A DNA stretch of 64,000 nt from Psychrobacter immobilis (GTDB lineage Bacteria > Pseudomonadota > Gammaproteobacteria > Pseudomonadales > Moraxellaceae). The position numbers and the translations under genes were made by a program. The notes beneath the pieces are model-generated. The model was not told where the DNA came from and did no database searches. It saw nothing but the letters and a program-made list of their open reading frames with translations. The DNA is taken from NCBI RefSeq assembly GCF_904846285.1, contig NZ_CAJHAD010000006.1:84197-148196 (forward strand). The letters are read 5' to 3'. The first letter of the stretch is position 1, and the number at the start of each line of letters is the position of its first letter. This document shows, one piece after another, positions 19,032-29,124 of the stretch.

Positions 19032-20921
19032 TCATTCATCACCTGTTTTGACAATCAAACGCTCAGCCGGTAAATACTCTTTTTGTTCGTTATATAAATA
19101 GCCTAGCATTTGCTCACGTACTTCACACTCGAGTGTCCATGCATCAATAGGGCTATTAGCCGCTTGGCTACAGCGTAGCTTAATAGTGGTTTCTGATACC
19201 GAGACGGTAAACAGCTCAGGCTCAGTTTCACCGTCCCATAGCGCATTGTCTTTTACCAGCTCGATGTATTTTTGTCGAATGGCGTCAATATCAGCGCCAT
19301 AATCGACATACAAATAAATCACTGAGGTTTGATGCGATTCGGTATGCGACCAGTTTTCGACAATCTCAGTGATAAAATGCCGCATAGGTACTATCAAGCG
19401 GCGCTCATCCCACGTTTTTAGTACCGCATAGGTGTAGCCTAAATCCTCAATCGTGCACCATTCACCCTCCATCATCACCGTATCGCCGATACGCACAGGC
19501 TGGGTAATGGCGACCTGCATCCCTGCGATGATATTGCCTAAAATGGGCTGGGCGGCAATACCTATCACCGCGCCGGCAATCCCCGCTGAAGTGAGTAAGG
19601 TCTTACCCAAACCATCGATATTGGTAAATTCACTCAGCCCTATCCAAATGCCGCCTAAAATCATCACAAAGATAAAGACGCGGCGAAAGATAGACACATA
19701 AGTGCGACGGCTGCGGCCTTTATCAAACTGCTCTTCGCTTAAATTTTCGATTTGCAAATCTTTATAACGATTGGCAAAGAAATTAATGGCCCGAATGCCA
19801 AGCCACATGGCACTAAATACCAAGCCAATCCAAATAATGGGTCGTGTCGATGAGGCTAAGGCATCCAAATAAGGAAAGCCGCCTGATACCAAGGTATAAA
19901 CAGACGAAAAACTGATGGTAAAAGTCAAAGGCACGGTCAGTTTATTGACTAAATCTTCCACCCCGTTGTGATGAACAGTACCAAGTCGGTTGCCTTCTTT
20001 GTCTAAAACATACCAATTCAGCAGTTTACCGGCCGCTTTACTTAACAGCCAACCGGCGCCCATGGTAAAAGAAAAGAACATGAATAGTGCTATAAATTCC
20101 CAAATGGCAATACCAAAGACTTTTAACTTGGTCCAGTCGGGCAAATAACGCTCAAACTTTGCGGGCTGATATTGCTCGTATAGCTTATCGATATTGGCCA
20201 CCGTCTGCGCAGAAAATACCCAAAAAGGCGCGCTATCATCGAGGCGAACGCGTTCGAGATGTATCGGTATGCGGCGCTCGCGATAGTCGATATAGCCTAA
20301 TTGAATCGAACGCCTAGGAATGCCTTGAATACTATTCGTGCTACCAAGTGGCGGCTCTATCAAACCATCTGGGCGATCTGGCAGCTTGTCAAATACATAA
20401 AGCTTTTTTTCTACCAATAAAAAATCAAGTTGTTTGACTAGATCCATTGCTTGGCTGCTTTGTTGCTTTTCATCAATCAAGTTCATATTGAGCGCATAAG
20501 CGGCCAAGTCATACTGCTGCTTTATAACCGCTGATTGAAAAAACTCTAACGTTGCCAGTGGTGTCGATAAATTCGGTGGCTCAGATAAGGGCGGCAAGCC
20601 TGCATTGAGAGTACTTAATGCATAATAGCCTTCGTTATAATCGCCCGTCAGACCAGAATCGCCTTGTAGCACGCCCGCTTGCTGCACGGTTTTTTTCTCA
20701 AGCGGACTAATCATCTCTTCGGCAATAGCAGAGGCGCTCACGCCTTCTCTTTTTAGCTTATCAAGCTGTTGCTCGGCATAATCAACGATGTTTTCTGGCG
20801 CAGTATTATCAGTATCGGCAGCATTAGCGGGCATATAAACAATGCTTAGGATAATAACGGCCATGCTGAGAATAAAGTGACGGATACTTAAATGCTTATT
20901 AAATCTTTTTCCATTAGCCAT
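19032..20921 (-). CDS. MscS-family mechanosensitive ion channel
   Basis: The likely start at 20921 gives 629 residues beginning with a signal peptide (MANGKRFNKHLSIRHFILSM, cleavage near PANAA). The frame extends upstream to 21062 but that adds 47 unrelated residues. A periplasmic/soluble N-terminal region is followed by several membrane spans from about residue 265. Then come the MscS pore helix (GKTLLTSAGIAGAVIGIAAQPILGNIIAGM) and the beta domain (QPVRIGDTVMMEGEWCTIEDLGYTYAVLKTWDERRLIVP). The C-terminal cage ends shortly after. It is a larger, YbdG/YnaI-like relative of MscS that gates under hypo-osmotic shock. It has no operon partner. Confidence 0.87.
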   Translation of the reverse strand: MANGKRFNKHLSIRHFILSMAVIILSIVYMPANAADTDNTAPENIVDYAEQQLDKLKREGVSASAIAEEMISPLEKKTVQQAGVLQGDSGLTGDYNEGYYALSTLNAGLPPLSEPPNLSTPLATLEFFQSAVIKQQYDLAAYALNMNLIDEKQQSSQAMDLVKQLDFLLVEKKLYVFDKLPDRPDGLIEPPLGSTNSIQGIPRRSIQLGYIDYRERRIPIHLERVRLDDSAPFWVFSAQTVANIDKLYEQYQPAKFERYLPDWTKLKVFGIAIWEFIALFMFFSFTMGAGWLLSKAAGKLLNWYVLDKEGNRLGTVHHNGVEDLVNKLTVPLTFTISFSSVYTLVSGGFPYLDALASSTRPIIWIGLVFSAMWLGIRAINFFANRYKDLQIENLSEEQFDKGRSRRTYVSIFRRVFIFVMILGGIWIGLSEFTNIDGLGKTLLTSAGIAGAVIGIAAQPILGNIIAGMQVAITQPVRIGDTVMMEGEWCTIEDLGYTYAVLKTWDERRLIVPMRHFITEIVENWSHTESHQTSVIYLYVDYGADIDAIRQKYIELVKDNALWDGETEPELFTVSVSETTIKLRCSQAANSPIDAWTLECEVREQMLGYLYNEQKEYLPAERLIVKTGDE

Positions 20922-21112
20922 AATAATATTCACACTCTCAAGTTTTTTGAAAGTCTCAAATTTTTCCCAATTATCAAAACCAACAATATCAGCATCACGA
21001 ATATTGCCAGTATTTAGAATTTGGAGGTTTTTAACAATCAAAGACCAATGAGAGTGTTTCATACGATAAGGCTCTGCTGCATTAAGTATAGGATTAAGCT
21101 AATGCACTGGGC

Positions 21113-21138
21113 AAAAAAAAGCCAGCGCTAAGCTGACT
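21113..21138 (-). terminator. cysS terminator
   Basis: On the minus strand, GTCAGC-TTAGC-GCTGGC followed by eight T. It lies about 50 bp after the cysS stop codon and before the mscS-like start codon, so the two genes are separate transcription units. Confidence 0.88.
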
Positions 21139-21190
21139 TAATTTATGGGCAAACTGTTAATCAATACAATTGGTTAATAGATAATATGAT

Positions 21191-22651
21191 TTAAGCACGG
21201 CGCCAAGTCGTACCCGCGCGGCTGTCTTCAAGCTCAATACCAGCATTCTTTAACTGCTCGCGTATCTCGTCAGCACGGGCGAAGTTTTTATTGGTTTTGG
21301 CATCTGCGCGCTCGATGATTAATCCATCAATAGCCGCATCGCTTAAACCGTCAGCTTGCGCCTCACCGATGACCGCTTGTAGAAACTGCTGTACTGGCAG
21401 CTGCAATATATTTAGCGTCTGCGCCAAGGCTTTAAGCTGCTGCGCCAATTGCCATGCACCCTCTACGTCTTCCGCCTTAAGTGCTTTATTGATATCACGT
21501 GCCAACCCAAACAATACACTAATAGCCGTTGAGCTATTAAAATCATCGTTCATGGCTTTAATAAAGTCTTGGCCCGCCGCACTGTCATAAGCAGCTGTTA
21601 TCAGCGCATCATTGATAATAAGCGCTTGCCCTTTTTGTTGTTCAGCAGCTTTTAACGCTTGATATAGCCTGCTTAGGCTATTATGTGCTTCATTTAAAGC
21701 GCTATCGGAGAAGTTTACTTGGCTGCGGTAATGGCTCGATAATAAGAAAAAACGCAGCGTTTCAGGATGGAAATGCTTGATGACGTCACGAATGGTCGCA
21801 AAGTTACCCAAAGATTTGGACATTTTTTCGCCATCGACATTGATAAAGCCAACGTGCATCCAATTACGCGCGTACTCGCAGCCCGTCGCCGCTTCCGATT
21901 GTGCTATCTCATTTTCATGATGTGGAAACTGTAAATCATGACCGCCACCATGAATATCAAAGGTATTGCCAAGGCATTTGGTCGACATCGCTGAACACTC
22001 AATATGCCAGCCAGGACGTCCTTGACCCCATGGCGATGCCCATTGTGGCTCACCAGGTTTTGCCGCTTTCCATAGGACAAAGTCAAACGGATTGCGCTTG
22101 TCATTTTCGACATCAACACGCGAGCCCGCTTGCATATCGTCCAAATTGCGCTTGGATAATTTGCCATAATCAGGAAAGCTATCGACCGCATAATAAACAT
22201 CGCCATTATCGCCAGCGTAAGCGTAATCATTACTGACCAAATTGCCAATCATCTGCTGCATCTCATCGATATGGTCGGTCGCGCGCGGCTCGGCATCAGG
22301 CGATAAGCAACCAAGCGCCGCAAAGTCTTCGTGCATCGCTGCAATAAAACGCTGGGTTAATGCGCCAATCTCTTCGCCGTTTTCGGCAGCACGGGTGATG
22401 ATTTTGTCATCAATATCGGTGATATTACGCACATAATTAACGTCATAACCCAATTGTTTGAGCCAGCGTACCGCCATATCAAAGGCAACCATCATCCGCG
22501 CATGACCGATATGACAATAATCATAGACCGTCATCCCGCACACATACATGCCGACTTTGCCCGCAACAAGCGGTTTGAATGACTGCTTGCGCCCAGTGAG
22601 TGAGTCGTAGATGGCAAGCTGAGACATAGCGTCTGCAAGAGGTGTGGTCAT
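21191..22651 (-). CDS. cysS: Cysteinyl-tRNA synthetase
   Basis: Class I aminoacyl-tRNA synthetase charging tRNA-Cys. It has 486 residues. The zinc-binding Cys and HIGH motif are in [22 protein letters not shown]. Further zinc ligands are in WHIECSAM and [20 protein letters not shown], and the KMSKS loop in [12 protein letters not shown]. The C-terminal helical anticodon region ends [21 protein letters not shown] at 22651 is used here, but initiation at the ATG eight codons downstream ([10 protein letters not shown]) is also plausible because it matches the usual short N-terminus. Confidence 0.97.
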   Translation of the reverse strand: MTTPLADAMSQLAIYDSLTGRKQSFKPLVAGKVGMYVCGMTVYDYCHIGHARMMVAFDMAVRWLKQLGYDVNYVRNITDIDDKIITRAAENGEEIGALTQRFIAAMHEDFAALGCLSPDAEPRATDHIDEMQQMIGNLVSNDYAYAGDNGDVYYAVDSFPDYGKLSKRNLDDMQAGSRVDVENDKRNPFDFVLWKAAKPGEPQWASPWGQGRPGWHIECSAMSTKCLGNTFDIHGGGHDLQFPHHENEIAQSEAATGCEYARNWMHVGFINVDGEKMSKSLGNFATIRDVIKHFHPETLRFFLLSSHYRSQVNFSDSALNEAHNSLSRLYQALKAAEQQKGQALIINDALITAAYDSAAGQDFIKAMNDDFNSSTAISVLFGLARDINKALKAEDVEGAWQLAQQLKALAQTLNILQLPVQQFLQAVIGEAQADGLSDAAIDGLIIERADAKTNKNFARADEIREQLKNAGIELEDSRAGTTWRRA

Positions 22652-22883
22652 AGTAGAAAAGCCTTTTGATTAAAAGTATAAGAAATAAACGAGCATATCC
22701 ATACTGCATTCCGTGGTCATAAAATGTCTATCTATAAAAGATTTTAACGTGATTATTACCCTAAGGAGCACAGCAATATAAAACTTAACCCATTATCTTA
22801 GCGAAAATGCTCGTAAAATACTACAATGAGCGCACAACTAAGACTCGCAATGATAAAAAACACCGACCGCTAAGGATGCAAAC

Positions 22884-23483
22884 ATGGGCAATCGTTTAAG
22901 CAAAATATATACACGTACCGGAGATGACGGCACCACCGGCATGGCAGATGGCAGCCGCGTGAGTAAAGCAGACAATCTATTTAGCGTCATGGGTGATGTT
23001 GATGAGCTCAATTCACACATAGGTTTAATCCGCGCGCAATTGACGCAAACTTCAACTGACGTAAATAAACAAGCCGATTTTGCGCAGGCATTAGTGATTA
23101 TTCAGCATTTGCTATTTAATATCGGTGGCGAGCTTGCCATGCCAGAATATGAAGGCGTGAGCGCCGTCCATATCGACTGGTTAGAGCAGCAAATTGATGC
23201 GATGAATAGCACCTTGCCAGCGTTGAAAGATTTTATCTTACCCACAGGCTCAGTGCTTGTCAGTCAACTGCATGTGGCACGTACCGTCTGTCGCCGCGCT
23301 GAGCGTCAAGCAGTATTATTGCAACAGCAGCGCCCACAAGCGATTCGTCCAACAGCGGTCAGCTTTATCAATCGCTTATCTGATTGGCTGTTTGTTGCCG
23401 CCCGCTTCTGTACGGACCCTGAGCAAGTTTCTGAAGTATTATGGGACAGTCAAGTACTACAAAAATTCGCTGATAATAAATAG
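22884..23483 (+). CDS. Cob(I)yrinic acid a,c-diamide adenosyltransferase, PduO type
   Basis: Transfers adenosyl from ATP to cob(I)alamin to form adenosylcobalamin. It has 199 residues of mostly helical PduO/MMAB fold. The ATP loop is the N-terminal KIYTRTGDDGTTGMADGSRVSK. Next are DVDELNSHIGLIRAQ and the C-terminal signature ARTVCRRAERQAV, with FINRLSDWLFVAARF. It is divergent from cysS and followed by a strong terminator, so it is a single-gene unit. No cobalamin riboswitch was seen upstream. Confidence 0.93.
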   Translation: MGNRLSKIYTRTGDDGTTGMADGSRVSKADNLFSVMGDVDELNSHIGLIRAQLTQTSTDVNKQADFAQALVIIQHLLFNIGGELAMPEYEGVSAVHIDWLEQQIDAMNSTLPALKDFILPTGSVLVSQLHVARTVCRRAERQAVLLQQQRPQAIRPTAVSFINRLSDWLFVAARFCTDPEQVSEVLWDSQVLQKFADNK

Positions 23484-23531
23484 CGTAAGTTTAACCATTA
23501 CATTATTAGCCAAAGGCTTAATCTAGCAAGC

Positions 23532-23568
23532 AAAACGCCCGCAACTTACGATGGTTGCGGGCGTTTTT
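23532..23568. terminator. Bidirectional terminator
   Basis: 14-bp stem AAAACGCCCGCAAC/GTTGCGGGCGTTTT with an 8-nt loop and a T-run. It serves the adenosyltransferase gene and the convergent lipoprotein gene. Confidence 0.95.
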
Positions 23569-23609
23569 ATTTCAAACTCTAGGCTTAAACAGTAACTACT
23601 GACATTTTA

Positions 23610-24587
23610 TTAATAAGTGGCGTTTTTATCTTCAATAATCACCATGTCGATACTTTCATCTTTAGGTACTGACTTAGGTGTGTCTGGAGTCACAGGCGCT
23701 GACGTACTAGGCGTTGCGGCAGCTTGGTTACTGCTTTGACTGTTCTGACTATTGCTACTCTGACTACTAGAGCTTTGACTGCTGCTATCTTGATTACTTT
23801 GCTTCACAGTCGGTGGCGTAGCAGGTTGAGTTGGGCGCACAGGAGTTACTGGCGTGACTTGTCTTGGCTGACGCGGTTGGCTGTCGTTGTTATTTTGCGC
23901 AGTTTGACGGCGACGTTCAGCTTGCTGGGCACGCTGCTCTTCTAGCGCCGACTGAAAGACTGAGCCTGCCACCACTTCTGATACGACTGTAATCAACGCC
24001 GGCTGCCCTGCGATACGCGTACGTACTTGACCACCTTGCGTACCAACGACATAAGTAAAGGCATCATCAACTAGCATATTGTTATTGATACGGATATTGT
24101 CATTGGCTAAACGAGACTGCAAGCTTGGCTGATTGTTGGCAGCTTGCAGTTGGCTCGCTTGATATAAATCTTCACTTGGCAAGGTCATGCTGACGCTCGC
24201 TTGACACGTGGTCATGCCATTGGCATTGGCTGCTTGTAAAACTGCGGCATTTTGGACGTCGATGACGATACCATTGGTTTTCTCAGTGACAGCGCCACCA
24301 TTTAGACCAATCTCAGCATCGTTGGCGTAGCTTGCAGCCAGCGTTTGTCCTTGTTGATTGAGCGTATTTTTTAAAGCGGATTTAAGGCGATCTTGTACCA
24401 TCGGGTCATCACAGCTAACCGCAGTAGCAGCAGCGTTTTCGCTAGCAGTGGTGTCTTCGGTTAGCTCTGCTGTCTCCGTCGTTTCTTCTTTTTCTGAGCG
24501 GTCACAGCCAGCCAGCGCCAAACTGCATGCGATGCCAATACCAGCAACCTTATACCATTTGCTCAAACTCTTATTTGCTACGCTCAT
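23610..24587 (-). CDS. Putative lipoprotein with Ser/Gln/Asn-rich C-terminal region
   Basis: The start is placed at 24587 (325 residues) because this gives a proper lipoprotein signal: MSVANKSLSKWYKVAGIGIA then CSLALAGC, with the lipobox LAGC. The frame extends to 24644. After the Cys comes an acidic linker and a globular part (about 50-220). Last is a low-complexity tail of Ser/Gln/Asn (SNQDSSSQSSSSQSSNSQNS) and Pro/Thr, probably spanning periplasm or surface. I do not recognise the globular domain and give no function. The charged, disordered tail ends with MVIIEDKNATY. Confidence 0.75.
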   Translation of the reverse strand: MSVANKSLSKWYKVAGIGIACSLALAGCDRSEKEETTETAELTEDTTASENAAATAVSCDDPMVQDRLKSALKNTLNQQGQTLAASYANDAEIGLNGGAVTEKTNGIVIDVQNAAVLQAANANGMTTCQASVSMTLPSEDLYQASQLQAANNQPSLQSRLANDNIRINNNMLVDDAFTYVVGTQGGQVRTRIAGQPALITVVSEVVAGSVFQSALEEQRAQQAERRRQTAQNNNDSQPRQPRQVTPVTPVRPTQPATPPTVKQSNQDSSSQSSSSQSSNSQNSQSSNQAAATPSTSAPVTPDTPKSVPKDESIDMVIIEDKNATY

Positions 24588-24644
24588 CTTTACTTTGCTC
24601 CAATTTACTGATTCGTACCGCCAATGATGGACATTGTTTAACAT

Positions 24645-24976
24645 TCAAAGACTCACACTGCAACCATCACGCTAAAATCGTAACTAACAATTAGCAATCG
24701 TAACAATTAACAGTCATCGTGCAAGTTTCGAAAACCACATTATTATACGGTGTTTGAATTAAATGGTCATCAGTGTAGCCTATCGATATACAAATAACGC
24801 CTAACATTAGGGCTAAAATCGAGGTTTGGTTGCAAAAACGCAACAAATACCTAGGGAAATAATGGCGTAAGTTATTGGCCCGTTCAATATAAGCGATGAA
24901 TCTGCTATCCGGCAAATATTTTATTAGACCCAGTTTTCTAGAGGCGATATGATGGCGGTAAAATACTTTATAGTTA
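24645..24976. other. 332-bp spacer, nothing firm
   Basis: Divergent spacer between the lipoprotein and glycerophosphodiesterase genes. A leftward frame covering 24691-25002 overlaps the start of the downstream gene and shows no ribosome binding site or family resemblance. No hairpins or operators were recognised. Confidence 0.5.
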
Positions 24977-25723
24977 TTGATAATGATAAATTTTAAAAAC
25001 ACGCTTTTATTAGGCCATCGCGGCGCGCGCGGTGAAGCAGTAGAAAATACTGTAGCAGGTTTTAAGCTTGCGCAAAATCTGCAAACATCGGGCTTGGCCG
25101 GTGTGGAATTCGATGTGCAGTTGACTGCGGATGGTCACTTAATGGTCTTTCACGATGACAACTTACAACGTATGTGCGCGCAGCAATCACGTATCGATCA
25201 GTTAAGCCTGGCTGAAATTGAGCGCTACTCGCAATTGGATGATAAGCAATCTGGCCATAAGATTACGCCATTAGCGCATATAGCAGCTGCATTAGAAGGC
25301 TTTAGTTATATTGAGCTTGAGATTAAGACTCATGAGCGCACGGATTATCGCAAGCTAATTAAGGCTTTGATGACGGATTTAATCGATAGTCCGCTTGCCA
25401 GCTTGCCTATCGTGTTGACCAGCTTTGATGTCGAGCTGCACGCCGGACTGCAACGCAATAAGCTGTTGCAGCATATACCGCGTGGTTTATTGATTCGGAC
25501 GCCTGAAACCTTGATCACGGCATCTAATACTGCGCTGCAACTTGGCTGTGTGCAACTCGGTATTCACTATCCGCTGCTGAATCAAGCAGTCATTGCCCGC
25601 TGTCATCGTTATAACTTGCCTATCAGTGCGTGGACGGTCAATGATAGCAACACGATTGAACAATTGATCGCGTGGCAAGTCGATGTCATTATCACTGACT
25701 ATCCAACCTATTTACTTACATAA
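24977..25723 (+). CDS. Glycerophosphodiester phosphodiesterase (cytosolic, UgpQ-like)
   Basis: Hydrolyses glycerophosphodiesters to glycerol-3-phosphate and an alcohol in a TIM-barrel fold. It has 248 residues with no signal peptide. Catalytic motifs are GHRGARGEAVENTVAGF (His/Arg/Glu), VEFDVQLTADGHLMVFHDDNLQR (Glu/Asp metal ligands and His), and YIELEIKT. It ends with the barrel strand SAWTVNDSNTIEQLIAWQVDVIITDYP. Either ATG at 24977 or 24983 can be the start. It is not in an evident operon. Confidence 0.93.
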   Translation: MIMINFKNTLLLGHRGARGEAVENTVAGFKLAQNLQTSGLAGVEFDVQLTADGHLMVFHDDNLQRMCAQQSRIDQLSLAEIERYSQLDDKQSGHKITPLAHIAAALEGFSYIELEIKTHERTDYRKLIKALMTDLIDSPLASLPIVLTSFDVELHAGLQRNKLLQHIPRGLLIRTPETLITASNTALQLGCVQLGIHYPLLNQAVIARCHRYNLPISAWTVNDSNTIEQLIAWQVDVIITDYPTYLLT

Positions 25724-26030
25724 CCTATTTGCTCACATCACCTATCTATTCATAGATAGAAGGGGTTATTTATGCTCATGCAACCTTTTGCTACCTATAT
25801 ATAACCCACGCCTCTTTTAATGACTACCATAGTTTACTACCCTACATATCTACCGTCGTACTTACACTTTTACTAAATTGCTGATAAGTCTTGGGTTATT
25901 TACGATAATACATTCCATAAATCATACAAGTTATTGTTATTTAGCAATATTTTTCTAGTGTATAACTGTTCACTTTGTCTTTCTTTTCAGGTAACATGGG
26001 GTCTAAAATTAATACCGTTAGGAATATTAC
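25724..26030 (+). promoter_or_regulatory. 307-bp spacer upstream of the desaturase
   Basis: Contains a hairpin CTATCTA-TTCA-TAGATAG (25742-25759) without a T-run just after the phosphodiesterase gene, and an AT-rich promoter-like stretch with TATAAC near 25960. No recognised operator. Confidence 0.4.
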
Positions 26031-27428
26031 ATGATTGCTAAAAAAGTAATAGGCTTACCACTTAAGGGCTTACGTTTGGCCATGAAGTCGGGTGATACGC
26101 TTATACAGCACGCTGGCACTCAAGCACTACGCGTAAAGACGTGGCTTGATACTAGCAAAAGCAAAACTGACGACGCTGCCGATACGCAGTTTGCGACCAC
26201 CAGCGGCTATAAAAATGCCAATGCAGCGAGCAACGATGAAGGCATCAATCCTCTGGAGCTTGAATTCCAAAAATCGCCGATAAACTTGGTACCAGCGATT
26301 TTCCTTATTACAACGCCTATTGCTGCGGCAGTCATTACGCCATGGTACTTACTGACCCATCAGGTTAGTGCGCCTGTTTGGGGTGTGTTTGGTGCCTTTA
26401 TGGTCTGGACAGGTATTAGTATTACCGCAGGCTATCACCGCCTACTGTCGCACCGTGCGTATAAAGCCCATCCTTTGGTAAAAAACTTCCTATTGCTAGG
26501 CTCAACCCTTGCGGTTCAAGGCTCAGCCTTTGACTGGGTGTCAGGTCACCGTACCCATCACCGTCATGTTGATGATCGCATGGATGACCCTTATTCGGCA
26601 CAGCGTGGGTTTTTCTTTAGCCACATTGGCTGGATGCTACGTAATTACCCTAGCGGGCGCTTTGACTATAAAAACATTCCTGACTTAACCAAAGATAAAG
26701 TGCTGCAGATTCAGCACAAATATTATGGTTTATGGGTATTGGCAACCAACGTTGCGATGGTCGCTGCGGTTGGTTGGTTAATCGGTGATGTTTGGGGTAC
26801 GTTAATCTTGGCAGGTTTACTGCGCTTGGTGCTGACCCATCACTTTACCTTCTTTATTAACTCGCTATGCCATATGTTTGGTACGCGTCCTTATACCGAC
26901 ACCAATAGTGCGCGTGATAACTTCTTCCTTGCTATCTTTACGTGGGGTGAGGGTTATCATAACTATCATCACTTCTTCCAATACGACTATCGTAATGGTG
27001 TGAAATGGTGGCAATATGACCCAACTAAATGGTTGATTGTTGGCCTATCTAAACTTGGTTTAACTAGTGAATTGCGTACGGTTGACGACACCACTATCAA
27101 GCATGCTGAAGTGCAAATGCAGTTCAAAAAAGCCCAACAGCAGATTGATAATGCCACCGCAAACGGACTTGATATTCCTCATGCGATGAAGAGTTTCCAA
27201 GATCGTATTAAGTTTGAATACGATGCCTTTACGCAGACGGTCGAAGAATGGCAAGCGCTAAAAGCCAAAACCATTGAGCTGAAAAAGACTGAATTTGCTG
27301 ATCGCTTGCATGAAGTTGAAGAAACGCTAAAACAGGATTATGCCAAGGTTGAACAAAAAATACTGGCGCATAACAGCAATCTAAAAAATGCGTTTCGCTC
27401 TATCGGTCAAAGCCCAAAAGCCGCTTAA
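26031..27428 (+). CDS. Membrane fatty-acid (delta-9 type) acyl desaturase
   Basis: Introduces a cis double bond into saturated acyl chains with a di-iron centre, important for membrane fluidity in cold-adapted bacteria. It has 465 residues. The three His boxes are HRLLSHRAYK, HRTHHRHVD, and GEGYHNYHHFF, set between two pairs of membrane spans. The N-terminal about 85 residues and the C-terminal about 115 residues are extra. The C-terminal tail (VQMQFKKAQQQIDNATANGL, then EWQALKAKTIELKKTEFADR) is a predicted coiled coil that is longer than in compact desaturases. It is a single gene with a strong terminator. Confidence 0.92.
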   Translation: MIAKKVIGLPLKGLRLAMKSGDTLIQHAGTQALRVKTWLDTSKSKTDDAADTQFATTSGYKNANAASNDEGINPLELEFQKSPINLVPAIFLITTPIAAAVITPWYLLTHQVSAPVWGVFGAFMVWTGISITAGYHRLLSHRAYKAHPLVKNFLLLGSTLAVQGSAFDWVSGHRTHHRHVDDRMDDPYSAQRGFFFSHIGWMLRNYPSGRFDYKNIPDLTKDKVLQIQHKYYGLWVLATNVAMVAAVGWLIGDVWGTLILAGLLRLVLTHHFTFFINSLCHMFGTRPYTDTNSARDNFFLAIFTWGEGYHNYHHFFQYDYRNGVKWWQYDPTKWLIVGLSKLGLTSELRTVDDTTIKHAEVQMQFKKAQQQIDNATANGLDIPHAMKSFQDRIKFEYDAFTQTVEEWQALKAKTIELKKTEFADRLHEVEETLKQDYAKVEQKILAHNSNLKNAFRSIGQSPKAA

Positions 27429-27490
27429 GTATTTATAAAGATTACTGATTTAACTCCTTTATTATCAGCCTTTATTGTCAGTCTCTCCTG

Positions 27491-27521
27491 CCCTCTATCT
27501 GTAAAGATAGGGGGTTTTTTT
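27491..27521 (+). terminator. Desaturase terminator
   Basis: Stem CCCTCTATCT/AGATAGGGGG with loop GTAA, followed by seven T. Confidence 0.93.
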
Positions 27522-27605
27522 ATGGTAATGATTTGCGTGCTAATTACTTATGGACTAATTACAAGAGATGGACAGAGTGAAACGCGGCATTATTAAGGCT
27601 ATGTT

Positions 27606-27668
27606 TTGACATACTCCCACCACTTTCGACAAGCTCAAGTAGGGGATTCTAAGAGCAAACGCTCTTAG
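27606..27668 (-). ncRNA. Putative omega RNA 3' region / element right end
   Basis: In TnpB systems the guide RNA is transcribed from the 3' end of tnpB through the right end. This segment follows and overlaps the tnpB stop codon. It contains a strong hairpin (27649-27668) and the GGGAG-rich end. If the end is at 27606, the guide would be read leftward from 27605 as AACATAGCCTTAATAATGCC. The 5' limit is not determined. Confidence 0.45.
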
Positions 27669-28972
27669 GCGACTTTCTCACGAAGGTCACAAGTTTTCTG
27701 TTTCAAAGGGCGACCTTTACCGCATCCTCCCTCCACAGACAACACGGCATGTCCTGCCGCAAGAATATTTTTAGCTGCATTCACATCAGCATTTGCTTTA
27801 TGCCCGCATTTGACGCACTCAAATTTAGCCTGAGTTTGTCTATTCTCTTTGGTAATATGCTGACATTGGGAGCAGGTCTGACTGGTGTATTGCGGATTGA
27901 CTTTGACAAGTAATCCGCCTGTCCAGTGCTGCTTATACTCAAGCATATCAACCATCATGCCCCAGCCTTGATCTAAGATGGATTTGTTTAATCCTGATTT
28001 GGCTTTGACATTACGCCCTTTGTTTTCTAGCGTACCGCTTGCAGATTTCGACATATTGGCTACTTTTAAGTCCTCACAAGCAATCATGGCGTGGTTTTTG
28101 CTGATCGCGGTGGTGATTTTGTGCAAGTAATCATGGCGAATATTGGCGATGTGATGGTGTAATTTTTGAATCTTACGGTTCTGCTGTTTCCAGTTTTGAC
28201 TGAATAAGACTTTTCTACTTAATTGGCGCTGTAATGCGGCCAGTTTAATTTGATTGGCTTTAAAGCTGTTTTTGGGTTGGATGTACTGACCTTCTGAGGT
28301 GGTAATCAGTTTAGTGACACCCAAATCAATCCCTATGGCGCTTGTAGAGGGGTGAATTGGGTTTTGATCCAGTTCTCGCTCACACCCAAAAGACACGTAC
28401 CAGTGCCCTGATTTCTTGCTAATGGTGACGTTTTTGATGGTGCCGATGATGTCTTGTGATTTTCTAAATTTCACAAATCCCACGCCATTAGGTAGTTTGA
28501 CGCGATTACCCTCAACACGGCAATATTTATCAAACTGAACCAAGCGCATGGAGTCGCGGCGGTCAATTTTACGTTTCCACTGCGGCATCAGGGGTCGTAA
28601 TTGAATCTCTGTGCCATCAAGCAACTTAAAGGATTTGGGCTTTTTAGGTTTCTTCTTATTTTCTTTATATCGGGCATGGACTTTAGGGTCGAAAAATCTT
28701 GACCAAGCCGATGCCAAGTCACGAATCTTTTGCTGCAAGGACACCGCATTTGATTGAGATTTCAAAAAAGAAAAATCAGGATTGTTCTTTAGATCAATGA
28801 TTTTATTGACCAAACTGGTGGCATTAATATACTCATTTTTAGCAAACATCTCAAACGAGGCGGCCAAAATTTGATTCCAAACAAAGCGTGCAGAGCCGAC
28901 AAGATTGTTCAAAACAACGGCTTGCTCTACAGTAGGCTCAAGCCTAAATTGATACGCTTTGTTGATTTTCAT
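27665..28972 (-). CDS. tnpB: TnpB RNA-guided nuclease (IS605 OrfB family)
   Basis: A complete protein with an intact RuvC nuclease. Counting from an upstream ATG at 28981 (438 residues) the catalytic residues are Asp219 (AIGIDLGVTKL), Glu303 (ACEDLKVANM) and Asp399 (NADVNAAKNIL). The zinc ribbon is CSQC (370-373) and CVKC (389-392). The N-terminal helix-turn-helix/wedge part is KINKAYQFRLEPTVEQ. I prefer the ATG at 28972 (MKINKAYQ), the usual TnpB start. There is no tnpA nearby. TnpB proteins cut DNA guided by omega RNA and help retain the element. The integrity of all motifs suggests it is active or recently arrived. Confidence 0.92.
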   Translation of the reverse strand: MKINKAYQFRLEPTVEQAVVLNNLVGSARFVWNQILAASFEMFAKNEYINATSLVNKIIDLKNNPDFSFLKSQSNAVSLQQKIRDLASAWSRFFDPKVHARYKENKKKPKKPKSFKLLDGTEIQLRPLMPQWKRKIDRRDSMRLVQFDKYCRVEGNRVKLPNGVGFVKFRKSQDIIGTIKNVTISKKSGHWYVSFGCERELDQNPIHPSTSAIGIDLGVTKLITTSEGQYIQPKNSFKANQIKLAALQRQLSRKVLFSQNWKQQNRKIQKLHHHIANIRHDYLHKITTAISKNHAMIACEDLKVANMSKSASGTLENKGRNVKAKSGLNKSILDQGWGMMVDMLEYKQHWTGGLLVKVNPQYTSQTCSQCQHITKENRQTQAKFECVKCGHKANADVNAAKNILAAGHAVLSVEGGCGKGRPLKQKTCDLREKVA

Positions 28973-29002
28973 AACACCCATTCATTTTGCTTTATGTTTT
29001 TC

Positions 29003-29017
29003 TTGATATAATATCAA
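29003..29017. repeat. Perfect palindrome upstream of tnpB
   Basis: TTGATATAATATCAA, 7-bp arms around a central A, 31 bp before the tnpB start codon. It could be an element-end structure or part of the tnpB promoter (it contains TATAAT on the plus strand). Confidence 0.7.
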
Positions 29018-29079
29018 CTCTAAAGTTTATAATAATTTACTTCAACGGATAGTTTGTATAAAAATATAATAAATACTAG

Positions 29080-29124
29080 GCGAAATTCACCTCTACCCTA
29101 ATGTCGGGTGGAGTCCTCTTTCGC
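29080..29124. repeat. Imperfect nested hairpin, candidate element left end
   Basis: Outer stem GCGAAA/TTTCGC and inner stem CTCTACCC/GGGTGGAG with a TAATGTC loop. It sits between tnpB and selO. It fits the subterminal hairpin of an IS200/IS605-type left end; alternatively it is a leader structure for selO. Confidence 0.5.

Noticed and set aside
24691..25002. Leftward 103-codon frame with a hydrophobic segment
   Set aside because: It overlaps the start of the glycerophosphodiesterase gene, lacks a ribosome binding site and resembles no family; more likely a chance frame.
27665..28981. Cas12-type CRISPR nuclease
   Set aside because: Its size of about 435 residues, the zinc ribbon and the lack of any repeat array identify TnpB of an insertion element.
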